Under the pieces are notes generated by a model, which saw nothing but the letters and a program-made list of their open reading frames with translations, ran no database searches and was not told the DNA's origin. From contig OX465102.1 of assembly GCA_949987565.1 (NCBI GenBank), positions 17,372,968-17,436,967 of the forward strand: a stretch of 64,000 bases of DNA, in the 5' to 3' direction. Each line of letters starts with the position of its first letter. Position 1 is the first letter of the stretch. Made by a program: the position numbers and the translations under genes. Positions 35,457 to 47,300 of the stretch are shown here, in pieces. Source of the DNA: Luidia sarsii. Taxonomy: Eukaryota > Echinodermata > Asteroidea > Paxillosida > Luidiidae.

Positions 35457-38400
35457 ATGACTTCACTTGTGCACATTTTGTGGTTCACGGTGGCAGCCCT
35501 GTACACTGAGAAATTAGAAGGTAAGGATGGGTTTCCCTTCTTCTTTAGATAACTTTTAAACCATTGAGCAGCATTGCTTTTTATGGAATTTTTTTACACA
35601 TATTGGACATTTTCATGATGAAGAATCTTTTTGCTCCCACGAATAAAACATCAAGTTTTAGAAAATGGCCAACCATCGGTCAGGAAGAGAAATGCATTTT
35701 CTGTGTGAATATGGTGGAGAGGTTGTGGTACCCAGATCTGTCGTTTGTGGTAATGAAAACAATGTACAGTATGTTAATTTTTGTACCGATCCCCTTCAAG
35801 GCACCATGCAAAAAATAAACGCGGGAACATAACGGTGCTCATCAGGCAAAAGCCACATTGATATTATACGAATAAATAAAGGGTTTGGGGAGATAATTCT
35901 TTTTCTTGTCGACTTAACCAGATTTCCCTGGACACGGCAAAGATTGCACCCAAGACCACTGGCCGTTTATTACCACCATACCTCAGACAATGTGGGTTTA
36001 TCTCATACCGTTCATTCTTATACTACGGTACGGCCTTTTCAAAAACATGTCTCAAGCCGCCCCCCCTACATATACACACAACCCCAAGCCAATACGAGTA
36101 ACCGCGCTGTCCTGTATTATTTGTTGACATCCACGCCCCCAGCAGCAAACAGGCTTTGTCTCGGTCGGGATTGACTGAATGAGAACTTTCGCATGATTAT
36201 AGATTGGCACCAGATACACAATTTGTGTACAAACGAGTGAGACTTGGATAAGGGCCATGTTTGGTAAAGACTGGCTTGGCCGGTGGACGAACTATTGGTG
36301 GATAATGCATTTGTGTTCTACACAAGTGCGTCCAAAGTGAAGGTGAAAAAAAAACGATCTCCGAAATTGTCCGAGAGATATAGAAGTAACCTTTCATTTT
36401 CATTGACCCTTTTTTTCCTTCTTCATAAAAGCCATGAACTGCACCATCGGCCAGGAGCCCGACCCCGCCTCCAATCACAGACTCCGCTGGGTTATCCCGG
36501 TAGAGGACCCCTGTCAGTGCACCCAGGTTCAAGTGGGCGGGGTGAATAGCCACACCCCTTACAGACCCTTCAAGGTGTCCTACTATGACAGCTTTCTGCA
36601 CAACGACAATCAGAGGGAGATTCAACAGTGGCTCAACTGCTCTGGTGAGTTTCTGCGATTTCAACTTCTTCTTTTTTTAATTTGATCGGCGATGGCAATT
36701 TAACTCTAATCTTATAGGATAGCATCATAGACTAATTGTAAAGTGTTAGGGCCACTTGATTTCATTACAGATGTAATCGTTTGTATGAATGAGAAACCTC
36801 TTGGTATGGAGGACGGCACCATCCTGGATGAGAGCATCACAGCTTCATCTTATTACACAAATAGTGCGGAATTCGGCCCTGCAAGAGCACGCCCTAATAC
36901 TGAAGGTAAATTTCATTTATATCAACTGTAACCCGTCTCGCCATATTTAGTTGCAAGAAGTGTTAGTGTTTAGAAGGTTTTCCTCCATTTTATAATAGGA
37001 GGAGATCAACCAAGGCTTGCATTTATAGACAAGAGCGCGCTTCTTCATGTAAAATACTCGGGTTTTCAATTTGACTGCCGTTATCAAAGGTGGAGATGGT
37101 TTTACATGAAGCTTAAACGCAGCGTAACTCTTTGAAAATCCCACACAATCTGAAAACAATTACCAAACCCACAGGCCTGCCCCATCCGTAAAAAACTCTA
37201 CGAACATCAAAACCGTGAAAAAGGGGTAAAAATGTCATTTCGCCGTGAAACTAAAAAGTCACTGGGATTTCATGGTGCATTTTACAGTGAATTTATTGTA
37301 AAAATGATCGCCTCTCTGACCTGATAAAGGAAATCTTAAGGTCACTAAAGAGACCGTGAAAAAAACATGAATATCTAGGTTGGTAAGCTCCAGCCTTAAG
37401 GGATGGCTATATAATTCAATTACCAGTATAGGGACCACCAGCCCCAATAGAGGTACTGTATGGTGTCCTTGTAACTGTCACTCCCAGATACTTCTAAATT
37501 GCCTCTAGCCATTTACCACCAGGAATGTGGCCTTTAAGACCACTGGTGAAAACGCCGTGAAAATTACTTGGCTAAGAGTGTGCCATGAAATAGGGGTGAA
37601 AACACGGTGAAATTTCTTTTCACGGCTAAAAGACATTTCCCCCCTCATTTTCACGTTTTAGATGTTCAAAGCGCCGTTTTGTTCTCTGCCCAAGTAACTG
37701 TGTGTATAACGATCATTCAAATTCGAAGTATTTTGCAATCAAGCATCTATTTGACGATATGTCTGGAATGTTGTAGGGCTTGCCGCCGCATGGTGCTCTG
37801 CCGGTCGCACTGACACCAACCCTTGGATTCAAGTTGACTTCAAAACCACGGTCTACATCACTGCTCTCATCACTAAAGGCCGTGGGGATGGAGAGCAATG
37901 GGTGACAGAGTACCAAGTAGCACACAGTCACGATGGACTGGCCTGGCTTCACGTGACCAACGTACCCGGCCTAATAGTGACGGTCAGTCAACGACTCCCC
38001 ATTTAGTTTATAATTATTGTATGTAACAAAAGATAAACATGTAATTTATGAGATCGTCGAGGATCACAGAACAATTATTTTTTTAAGCTGTTGTTTCAAG
38101 AAACTGAACAAAAATAGGGTGAATGATAAGAGCAGACTCGCTTTGGGGATCTCTGAACAATTCAGTTTTTAAAGCTTTATGTCTTGCTGGGTTTTTTTTA
38201 TTGAGCTTTTAAATATTATGTGGTCTTATCGCCCATGAAGCTGAAATCAAAATGATACATTATTACTGCGTGCTTTCCGGAAGACAGTTAAGAGCTGAGA
38301 ATGAAAGTGACATGGCAAATCTAATAGTGCTATACATCAACTGATTTTCCAGCTCGAATTATTTCCACCATCTGTGCATATATAATTCTTCTATATTTGG

Positions 38401-38687
38401 TAAATGCATGTGACATTCTCCAAAATGGTTTTAGTTTGAGATATTAACATCTTAGTCCTTGCCTTAAAAGAAATGACATCTCTATTTTACTAAAAATATC
38501 AATTCCTTAAAATCATGTCCTTTGTTTTGTTTTTTAACAGTTCCCGGGAAACAGTGATATGAACAGCCTGGTCACCACTCGTTTCAGGAATGCCTTACAC
38601 ACCCGATTCATTCGCATTCTACCCACCAAGTGGTTCGCCCATTGCTCCATGCGCTTTGAGTTGATCGGCTGCTACTTATCGGAGTAA
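35457..38687 (+). CDS. Secreted protein with a single F5/8 type C (discoidin) domain
   Basis: Exons are 35457-35520, 36432-36644, 36771-36905, 37777-37982 and 38541-38687 (GT-AG, phases 1,1,1,0), giving 254 residues. Residues 1-17 (MTSLVHILWFTVAALYT) form a signal peptide. Residues 22-93 form a Cys-containing segment (CTIGQEPD, DPCQCTQVQVGG, WLNCSD) that I do not recognise. Residues 97-250 are a discoidin domain: Cys97 at its start and Cys250 (LIGCYL) at its end form the usual closing pair. In between are PLGMEDGTI, ITASSYYTNSAEFGPARARP, NPWIQVDF and TRFIRILPTKW. The layout (leader, short Cys domain, one discoidin domain) resembles retinoschisin in size. Discoidin domains bind lipid or glycan on cell surfaces, so an extracellular adhesion or recognition role is likely but unproven. 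Confidence 0.9.
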
Positions 38688-38731
38688 ACATTTCCGAGTT
38701 CATGTGTCGTTGGCATCCGTTAACCAATTGA

Positions 38732-38737
38732 AATAAA
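38732..38737 (+). terminator. Polyadenylation signal of the discoidin gene
   Basis: AATAAA lies 45 nt after the stop codon at 38685-38687, a normal position for a short 3' UTR. Confidence 0.6.
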
Positions 38738-40106
38738 ACATCAAAGTATCGTTGGCGAAACTTTCTAGAAACTGTTTAGTGCTCAATTGCTAATTTCAGT
38801 GTTATTTCTGGGCATGTATCGGTTCAGGGAACAATCATCATGACTGCATTTGATAATTATAATTGTGGAGAATTATTACAGCCCTATTAACAGACGGATA
38901 TTTTCCTAAACATGGCCATACAAATTAAATAATTATGTTAGGACTAGAGAACAGGGTAATATTATCGATGTCGATACTGTCTAAAGAAAAAATATGTAAA
39001 ATTATGTAAAAATCAATGTTCCTTTCGCGTTTTTTTCCTTTCCCTTATGAAAGTAAAAACACTGTATTTCCTTAATTTCTATGACACAATAGTGCAGCTC
39101 ACAAGCTTCAAATCCTCATTATCCATTACCTTCACACTAAAGATCAACGCATTGGTCAAAAATACCCTCGAAATGGGTAACATTGCTTTATATGAAATGG
39201 CATTGCATATACGATATGTTTAACAACTGCTTTAATGTATCAATTTTAAAGCTTCATGTTTAAAGAATTCTTCTTTTGTCTAGCTTAACCTCCTCGGTTT
39301 AAAAAAAGTACACTTTCAACCTTTATTGAGGGCTTTTGTGACCCGGCACAGCATAATGAGGAATAACCCCCACTTTTGAGATTTTGAGATTTTCTAATGA
39401 TGTAAAAGAGTATACCATTAGCTTTCAAATGGTATCAAAATTATTTCCGGGACTTCGCTCGTTCATGTGGTACCAGACACAACATAGCAGCACCAGTCTA
39501 ACTCCTCGAAAGCAGTCATTCAAAAAGGCAGGAACTTTACATTTTCATGAAAACAGTACACAAACACTCCCCAGAAATCCTCGTTTTTTCAACATTTAGA
39601 GACGGATTTCGGAAAAATCCTTTGGACATAATATCCTGCAATACATTAACTTAATATACAAAAAAAAAAGATGGTTGTTTTTTTATCGAATTGAGAAGAT
39701 ACTTTGGCTTGAGGCGTTGTTTACTCGAAAAGAGTTTTGGTGGGATATTTCTCATGTCGCTGTGCTGGGTCACATTTATGTTGCGTACATGACACAACTG
39801 TAGCTATTAGGGTAGAAGAATGGAAAGAATATAGTTATAAATCTCATTAAAAAACATCTTTGAATTTTAAATGTAATTACTGTGGGACTCAACGGTTGAA
39901 ATAAAGTACGATCTATGTGTAACCGTAAATGCATCAATGTATGGTGAACTCATACATAAACATATTGCAAAGTGTTTACATGTTTAATATAAACAGAATT
40001 AAATAACCGAAAATCCGAAACTCATTTTAACATCCATTATATTGATAGTGTGTTTGGAGATGTGCTGTTGGTGTAAATAGATGATGTTACCGAACGATTC
40101 AAGTGA
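38738..40106. other. Intergenic stretch between convergent discoidin and transporter genes
   Basis: No gene is seen. It holds A/T-rich sequence and the long-form TIR element at 39338-39773. The transporter duplication unit begins near 39876. Confidence 0.6.
39338..39773 (+). mobile_element. GTGACCCGGCACA TIR element, long form
   Basis: The ends are GTGACCCGGCACAGCATAAT and CATGTCGCTGTGCTGGGTCAC. At 436 bp it carries the same extra ~200-bp internal segment as the copy at 5816-6277 (inverse orientation), including AACTCCTCGAAAGC and AGGAACTTTACATTTTCATG. Confidence 0.85.
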
Positions 40107-43100
40107 TCATTCTCTGAGATTTTCGAATCGCCTCAGCAACAACATGATGACCACAGGTACTCCCTGCACGCCGCCAATCAACAGAAACCCTCCCGTGTAA
40201 CTTCCAGTGGTGTCGTACAACCATCCTGAAATCAAGCGGGATAAGAGTTGTAGTATAGAGTCTGTTAAAAAAAATTAAGTTAAACCTCAAGATTTGATAT
40301 TATTTACCCAACGCAATTCAAACTAACTGACTAATGATTTGCACAATAGATATCTTTCTACACTACTAGGGAGTTAAAACGTGCCTGAAGGAAATTCGCA
40401 GCAGAATTTGATAATGTTTGATTATATTTGATGTAGTTTTGTACGCACCTGGTAGAAAGCCAAGGGCCAGCAAAAGAACGGCATTTTTCAAGCCAATCCA
40501 ACCAAAAGCACCGGCCATCAAATCTACGCCCAAGACCTCCTTGAGTAGAACATCGTACTGGCAGGAAATAATGCCGTCACTGAATAACATTAGAATGGCT
40601 GACGTGAGCAGTAACCAGTACGAAGTCAGCCACGACGAAACGCAGTACGAAGCTGAGTTGACCACCACGCAAATTAACAGCAAACTCCACGAAGATATCA
40701 CTCCGCGATCCGTGATAAATCCTTGTAGGAGTTTAGATACAAGGTTGCCCACACCCGCCACTGTCACCATCGAGCTCGCCTCCAGAAGAGTAAATCCGTT
40801 GGATTCCGCCTGCGACACAAAATACACGATCCACATGGAGTAGGAGAAGGAGGAACAACAAGATATTGTGGCCACCGCCCAGTAACGCGCATTGAACAAG
40901 AGCGCTACATCGAAGTTTTCAATAACATAGTTCCCACATAAGGCAAAGCCATGGAAAACGTTTGCTCGTTCATTCGATTGGGCGTGCTTATTCTGCTCAA
41001 CTTTCTCATAGTCGGACGATTTGGCTCTTGGTAGATGAGCTGTGACCATGAGGCAGCCGCACACCACCAGATGTAGTGACAGGGCACCAGTCAGCAGCAT
41101 GGTCCCCCTCCAGCCGTACGTATCCAGGAACAACTGGACGAGAGGCACAAACACAAAGAGTCCGATAGAGTAGCCGGTCCGAGCAATGCCGTTGGCAGTG
41201 GCGTAGTTCTTGGTGAAACATCGACCAACGGCTTCTTTGCCGACAATATTCATTACACCAAGGGCACAACCTGTTCAACGAAGATATTTCAAACAATTAT
41301 GTATTTCTTTCATGTAAATTGCTGTTTTACCTTGACACAAAGTCGATACCGGTACGTATTTGAGTGTTTCGAACTAATATAGTTTTCATAGTCTACTTTA
41401 GGAGAATAAAATCCTTAACCGACATTCGTTCGGATTGCATAGTTTAACCAAGTAATGGCAGATATCGCACATGAATTTGATGAATTACAAACAAATTACG
41501 AATACACTCATGTACTGACAGGAAAGTCTTCGGTGATTTCAATATTTCCCTTTCTGTTGCAAGATGAGGGATGTGAGGTTTGGATTATGAAGTCAATCCT
41601 CGATCTACTTCTGAACAATTCTTTTTGAGTAGCATGTTTTGTTCGTTTCGCGAAAAGCTACAATGAAGTTTTCCTACCTAAACACCTCAGTCAGAGAAGA
41701 AAAGAGTGGATCGGTAAAAAGTCCATCACTTACCAGCCACAAAGACGCATGCAGCCAGTTTAAGTGGAGTGTCTACAAATGCGGCGGTGATAAGGGATAG
41801 TCCTATAATAACGCCACACACTATGAACATGTAGCCAGCGTTATATCTCTTGCACAGAGGAGCTGCAAATGGCGCTGTGGGTTAACAAGAGAAACACTGA
41901 TTCAAAACCACAATCACTATGTGAAATGACATGATGCCCTAGGGCGCCACCAAGAGTTGAAATTGTATATTAGAGGCACAGTACATTTCTTTTAGTTTCA
42001 TTGAATATATTCAAAACGCGAGACGTACTTTGGGTGAACATTCATGTCAATCTCGAGAACGAAGCGAAAAACAAATATATACAGGCATACCTTTGGAATA
42101 ATTATCCCGGAATCCCCATTGAAATTATTCATATAATTATTTGTGAATGTTTAACATGTCCACATATGTTCTTGATGGCTAGGCCGTGCAGAGCAAAATG
42201 GTATGCAGGCTGCCACTCCCTATGTCTCTGGCTTATTATTTTTACGACTATGCGCAATCGTCAATTCATGACAGGCAACCTGTATGTTTAGTTTCGTCAT
42301 GCAAATGCCGATAATGCCCTACAGTATCAACTCCGTCAACCTACCTTTTTGTACGTACGGTTTCGTACGTAAGATTAGAGCAACCTGGCTGATTGAAGTT
42401 TTCTTCAACGGTTCTATTCAGATCTTCCTCTTCTCAGGGAAACACTTAGCCAATTGAAGTTTTTCCTCAGCTTTTCTTTCAGATTCACACCTCTTTTATA
42501 TCAAACACTTATCTCATGACAGACAACCTGTTTGTTTAGTTTCGTCATGCAAATGCCGATAATGCCCTACAGTATCAACTCCGTCAACCTACCTTTGTAC
42601 GTACAGCTTTTCTGTTCAGATTCACACCTCTTTTTTTATCAAACACTAATAATGCACATGCAGAGCTTATTCGTGTAGTACGTTAGCCATGGAAAAATTA
42701 ATCTTACTGGAGATTTGTTTCAAAAGCTTAAAAGTGAAGTGAGGTATAAGAGATGTTTAGGAGACTATACTATTTCTAATGATTCTGACTCTGAATGTAC
42801 GGGACGGCACATCCCTTCCCCACAGTATTTCTACAACTGTCAAAACACGGTGAGATGAACAACTAATATACACAAAACCGGCGTGCAAGAGAAACCAACT
42901 CACACGCCAGTCCACTCATTGCGTCGATCCCAGACGTGATCCAGCCGACGATCCACGCCCGGGTGTCCAACTGCTCCTGCAATGTCGGCAACATTATTCC
43001 AAAGCCTTTCACCATCCCGACCCAGACGAAGTTTCTGCTCCAAAGGGCCAGGACGGCTATCCAGCCCGGGCGACCCCCGTCACTCTTCAGTCTACGCACG

Positions 43101-43129
43101 CTCATTTCAGATCTGTCCGTGGTACTCAT
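40107..43129 (-). CDS. Monocarboxylate transporter-like protein (SLC16 family), copy 1
   Basis: Exons on the minus strand are 43129-42904, 41874-41734, 41270-40449 and 40225-40107 (GT-AG, phase 1 joints), giving 435 residues from MSTTDRSEMSVRRLK. TM1 is entered by the SLC16 signature Asp-Gly-Gly...Gly-Trp (SDGGRPGWIAV). KNYATANGIARTGYSIGLFV corresponds to the family's TM5 motif, GFITDRGVIS to the loop between TM8 and TM9, and the protein ends GWLYDTTGSYTGGFLLIGG. Together the exons give about 12 hydrophobic segments with a hydrophilic central loop (RAKSSDYEKVEQ). SLC16 proteins sit in the plasma membrane and carry monocarboxylates, amino acids or thyroid hormones. The substrate cannot be told here. 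An upstream in-frame Met (about 25 codons earlier) is possible. Confidence 0.9.
42268..42603. repeat. ~90-bp direct repeat inside transporter intron 1
   Basis: GTTTCGTCATGCAAATGCCG and the following TACAGTATCAACTCCGTCAA occur at about 42268-42357 and 42517-42603. The pair is preserved in copy 2 at about 46837-46925 and 47083-47168, so it predates the gene duplication. Confidence 0.85.
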
Positions 43130-43781
43130 GATTTGAAACAGCTTCAACTCAAAGGGTAAGGAAATGTGACTGACGACACGAAGCATTGAAAAACTGTGCA
43201 ACAATCAATGATCCACCCTATTCCACACGAATTATACGATATCAACGAAAATAAATTCAAATTCGAAGCTATCGATGTTTAATGCAAACACCAATACAAT
43301 TAAGGCAGGGCAAGACATCCTGACTGTGACAGAATACTAATGTATTTATTATACATCTAACTATTATATATTTTGAACTATAAAGCTGATCTCATTGAAA
43401 TATAATTCTCCCGTTTGACCTTTTTTTCCTGAAATTTGCATAAACACCATATTTCATTCAAGCGTATCAGTTTAAACCTTTCGGAACTGGGTCAATAAAA
43501 CCAAGGAATGTAAAAGAAAATGTTTCCCCCTAAAATGATTTCATATTTTCTTCAAGAAAAAAGTGCCCAGTAAAGAAATACAACGGGGAATCCGCTGGCA
43601 TCGATTGAACGGTTATACACGTGGAAGGACAGAAAACAACAGCGACATTGCTCATGCATATTTCAGTAAAGCTCATTATTATTTGGCAGAAAATGGAAAT
43701 TTTGATCCGGCAAATAACATTTCGAGAAACGCACTTCGATCCCAATGAATTTAGACACCAATGGTCTTTTGGATAATTTTT

Positions 43782-44009
43782 TTCTTTTTCGTTTTTCTTT
43801 TTGGAGTGAATTGTTACTATACAGAAGGCGTGCAAATTGCTTCGCCCATGGCAGTCGCTTTAGATGTTAAAGGTAAGGCACAATGGTCATTAACGTTTAT
43901 GACAGTGACAGAAACCTATCGGCCGTGCAGTGAGCATTGGGTACTAAGAACCGGTTTCTTGTTTTCTGGCGGACGCGATGCACAATACTACATCTTTATA
44001 ATTATATGA
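43782..44009 (+). other. Unidentified short frame, duplicated in both transporter units
   Basis: The plus-strand frame includes FFFFVFLFGVNC, a signal-peptide-like stretch, followed by YYTEGVQIASPMAVALDVKG and KAQWSLTFMTVTETYRPC. The copy at 48309-48503 differs by one residue over 50 codons, but ends earlier through a stop. A second short frame ending MYNRLMSRLM follows at 44011-44133. I recognise no family. The high identity may reflect only recent duplication. Confidence 0.25.
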
Positions 44010-44354
44010 TGGGGTTCGCTTCACGTACAGCTTCTCTTATTGATAAACATGGGGTAAAAGATGCGTTTTGGAGAACGGTAATGATGGCCCTTGAAAACCG
44101 TATGTATAATCGCTTAATGTCAAGACTGATGTAACGCTTTCAATAGTTTCCCTTTTTTTCCTTCTCTATGGAGTTCTTCCTTGAGTACGTTGGGGTTTTG
44201 CCTCCTTCTGTGGCTTCCTTCTTAACTTTCGCTATTTTAAGACCCTGTGTTCGTGTACAGTCTATGTTGTTATTCAGTGAACCATGGTATACAATCAGTG
44301 GGAGAGTGTGAAAGTGATTGACATGAGTTGTGCGTGAGTCGCGACGCACTGCCC

Positions 44355-47300
44355 TTTACTGTGAGACTCAACGGTTGAAAAGTGCGATTTATGTGTAACC
44401 CTAAATACATCAATGTATGGCGAACTCAGTTACAGAAACATATTGCAAAGTTTGAACATGTTTAGAATAAACAAAATTAAATAACCCCCAAAAACAGAAA
44501 ATAATTTTACCATCCTATTTTAGTTTTAAACTGTGTTTGGAGAGGTGCTGTTGGTGTAAATAGTACCTTTATAAGGATGTTACCGAACGGTTCAAGTGAT
44601 CATTCTCTGACATTTTCGAATCGCCTCAGCAACAACATGATGACCACAGGTACTCCCTGCACGCCGCCAATCAACAGAAACCCTCCCGTGTAACTTCCAG
44701 TGGTGTCGTCCAACCATCCTGAAATCAAGAGGGACAAGCATTGCTGTATACAGTCTAAAAAAACAAACCAATTGAGTTCAACCTCAATATTTGATATTGT
44801 TTACCCAATTCATTTTAAACATGTCAGACTAATGATTTGCACGATCGATTATCTTTACATACCACTTGATAGAGTTTAATACGTGTCTGAAGGAAATTCT
44901 AAGCATTATCAAAGCGAATTTCAAAACGGGAGAAGGCCGGACATTTCGATCCGTCCAGAACCTTCCTGAAAAATGTAAATATCTATCGCAACTGAATTAT
45001 TTTCCTGTTTGATTATCTTTAATCTAGTTTTGTACGCACCTGGCAGAAAGCCAAGAGCCAGCAGAAGAACGGCATTTTTCAAGCCAATCCAACCAAAAGC
45101 ACCGGCCATCAAATCTACGCCCAAGACCTCCTTGAGTAGAACATCGTACTGGCAGGAAATAATGCCGTCACTGAATAAAATCAGAAAGGCTGACGTGAGC
45201 AGTAACCAGTACGAAGTCAAGAACGACGAAGCGCAGTACGAAGCTGAGCTGACCACTACCGAAATTAACAACAAACTCCACGAAGATATCACTCCGCGAT
45301 CCGTGATAAATCCTTGTAGGAGTTTAGATACAAGGTTGCCCACACCCGCCACTGTCACCATCGAGCTCGCCTCAAGAAGAGTAAATCCGTTGGATTCCGC
45401 CTGCGACACAAAATACACGATCCACATGGAGTAGGAGAAGGCGGAACAACAAGATATTGTGGCCACCGCCCAGTAACGCGCATTGAACAAGAGCGCTACA
45501 TCGAAGTTTTCAATAACATAGTTCCCACATAAGGCAAAGCCATGGAAAACGTTTGCTCGTTCATTCGATTGGGCGTGCTCATTCTGCTCAACTTCCTCAT
45601 ATTCGGACGATTTGGCTCTTGGTAGATGAGCTGTGACCATGAGGCAGCCGCACACAACCAGATGTAGTGACAGGGCACCAGTCAGCAGCATGGTTCCCCT
45701 CCAGCCGTACGTATCCAGGAACAACTGGACGAGAGGAACGAACACAAAGAGTCCGATAGAGTAGCCGGTCCGAGCAATGCCGTTGGCAGTGGCGTAGTTC
45801 TTGGTGAAACAGCGACCAACGGCTTCTTTGCCGACAATATTCATTACACCAAGGGCACAACCTGTTCAACGAAGATATTTCAAACAATCATGTAAAATGT
45901 TTCTTGCAAATTGTTGTCAGGCCTATCCTTGAGACGAAGTCGGTACTAATTCGAATCTACCGAACTAATAAAGACCGTCATCATCGTCTTTTCATTTAGA
46001 TTTGCCGTAGTTTAACCAAGTGATGGCTGAATCATACGTGCATTCGGTGAGTGATGAATGTGAATACAAAAAATATTCCAACACACATGTACTGACGGGA
46101 AAGTCTACGGTGATTTCAATTGATTTTTCCCTGAGCAAGATGAGGGCTATGAGGTTTGGATTGGGAGTCGATCCCCGATCTACATCACTCAACAATCGTG
46201 AATCAATTTCTTGAGTTATATGTTTTGTTCGTGTCACCAAAAGGCTACAATGCATTTCTCCTACCTGATACCTAAGTAGGAGGGAAAAGTCGATCACTTA
46301 CCAGCCACAAAGACGCATGCAGCCAGTTTAAGTGGAGTGTCTACAAATGCGGCGGTGATAAGGGATAGTCCTATAATAACGCCACACACTATGAAAATGT
46401 AGCCAGCGTTATATCTCTTGCACAGAGAAGCTGCAAATGGCGCTGTGGGTTAACAAGAGAAACACTGATTCAAAACCACAATCACTATGTGAAATGACAT
46501 GATGCCCTAGGGCGCCACCAAGAGTTGAAATTGTATATTAGAGGCGCAGTACATTTCTTTTAGTTTCATTGAATATATTCAAAACGCGAGACGTACTTTG
46601 GGTGAACGTTCATGTCAATCTCGAGAACGAAGCGAAAAACAAATACCAGCATACCTGTGGAATAATTATCTCGGAATCCCCATTGAAATTATTCATAATT
46701 ATATTGTTGTGAAATTTTAACATTTCCACATATATTCTTGATGGCTAGGCCGTGCAGAGCAAAATGGTATGCAGGCTGCCACTCCGTATGTCTCTGGCTT
46801 ATTATTTTTACGACTATTCGCAATCGTCAATTCATGACAAGCAACCAGGTATGATTAGTTTCGTCATGCAAATGCCGATAATACCCTACAGTATCAACTC
46901 CGTCAACCTACCTTTTTGTACGTACGGTTTCGTACGTAAGATTAGAGCAACCTGGCTGATTGAAGTTTTCTTCAACGGTTCTATTCAGATCTTCCTCTTC
47001 TCAGGGAAACACTTAGCCAATTGAAGTTTTTCCTCAGCTTTTCTGTTCAGATTCACACCTCTTTTATATCGAACACTTATCTCATGACAGACAACCCGTT
47101 TGTTTAGTTTCGTCATGCAAATGCCGATAATGCCCTACAGTATCAACTCCGTCAACCTACCTTTGTACGTACAGCTTTTCTGTTCAGATTCACACCTCTT
47201 TTTTTATCAAACACTAATAATGCACATGCAGAGCTTATTCGTGTAGTACGTTAGCCATGGAAAAATTAATCTTACTGGAGATTTGTTTCAAAAGCTTAAA

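Larger units (their letters stand above)
39876..44354. repeat. Transporter tandem duplication, unit 1 (~4.5 kb)
   Basis: From TACTGTGGGACTCAACGG to GACGCACTGCCC, this unit is matched almost base for base by 44355-48917. It contains transporter copy 1 with all introns and an unidentified plus-strand frame near 43761. Confidence 0.9.

Noticed and set aside
36197..36664. Minus-strand 155-codon frame
   Set aside because: It is antisense to exon 2 of the discoidin gene, whose splice phases and domain match are consistent.
40418..40843. Plus-strand 141-codon frame (and its twins at 45009 and 52704)
   Set aside because: These are antisense shadows of transporter exon 3. Their conservation follows from that of the true coding strand.
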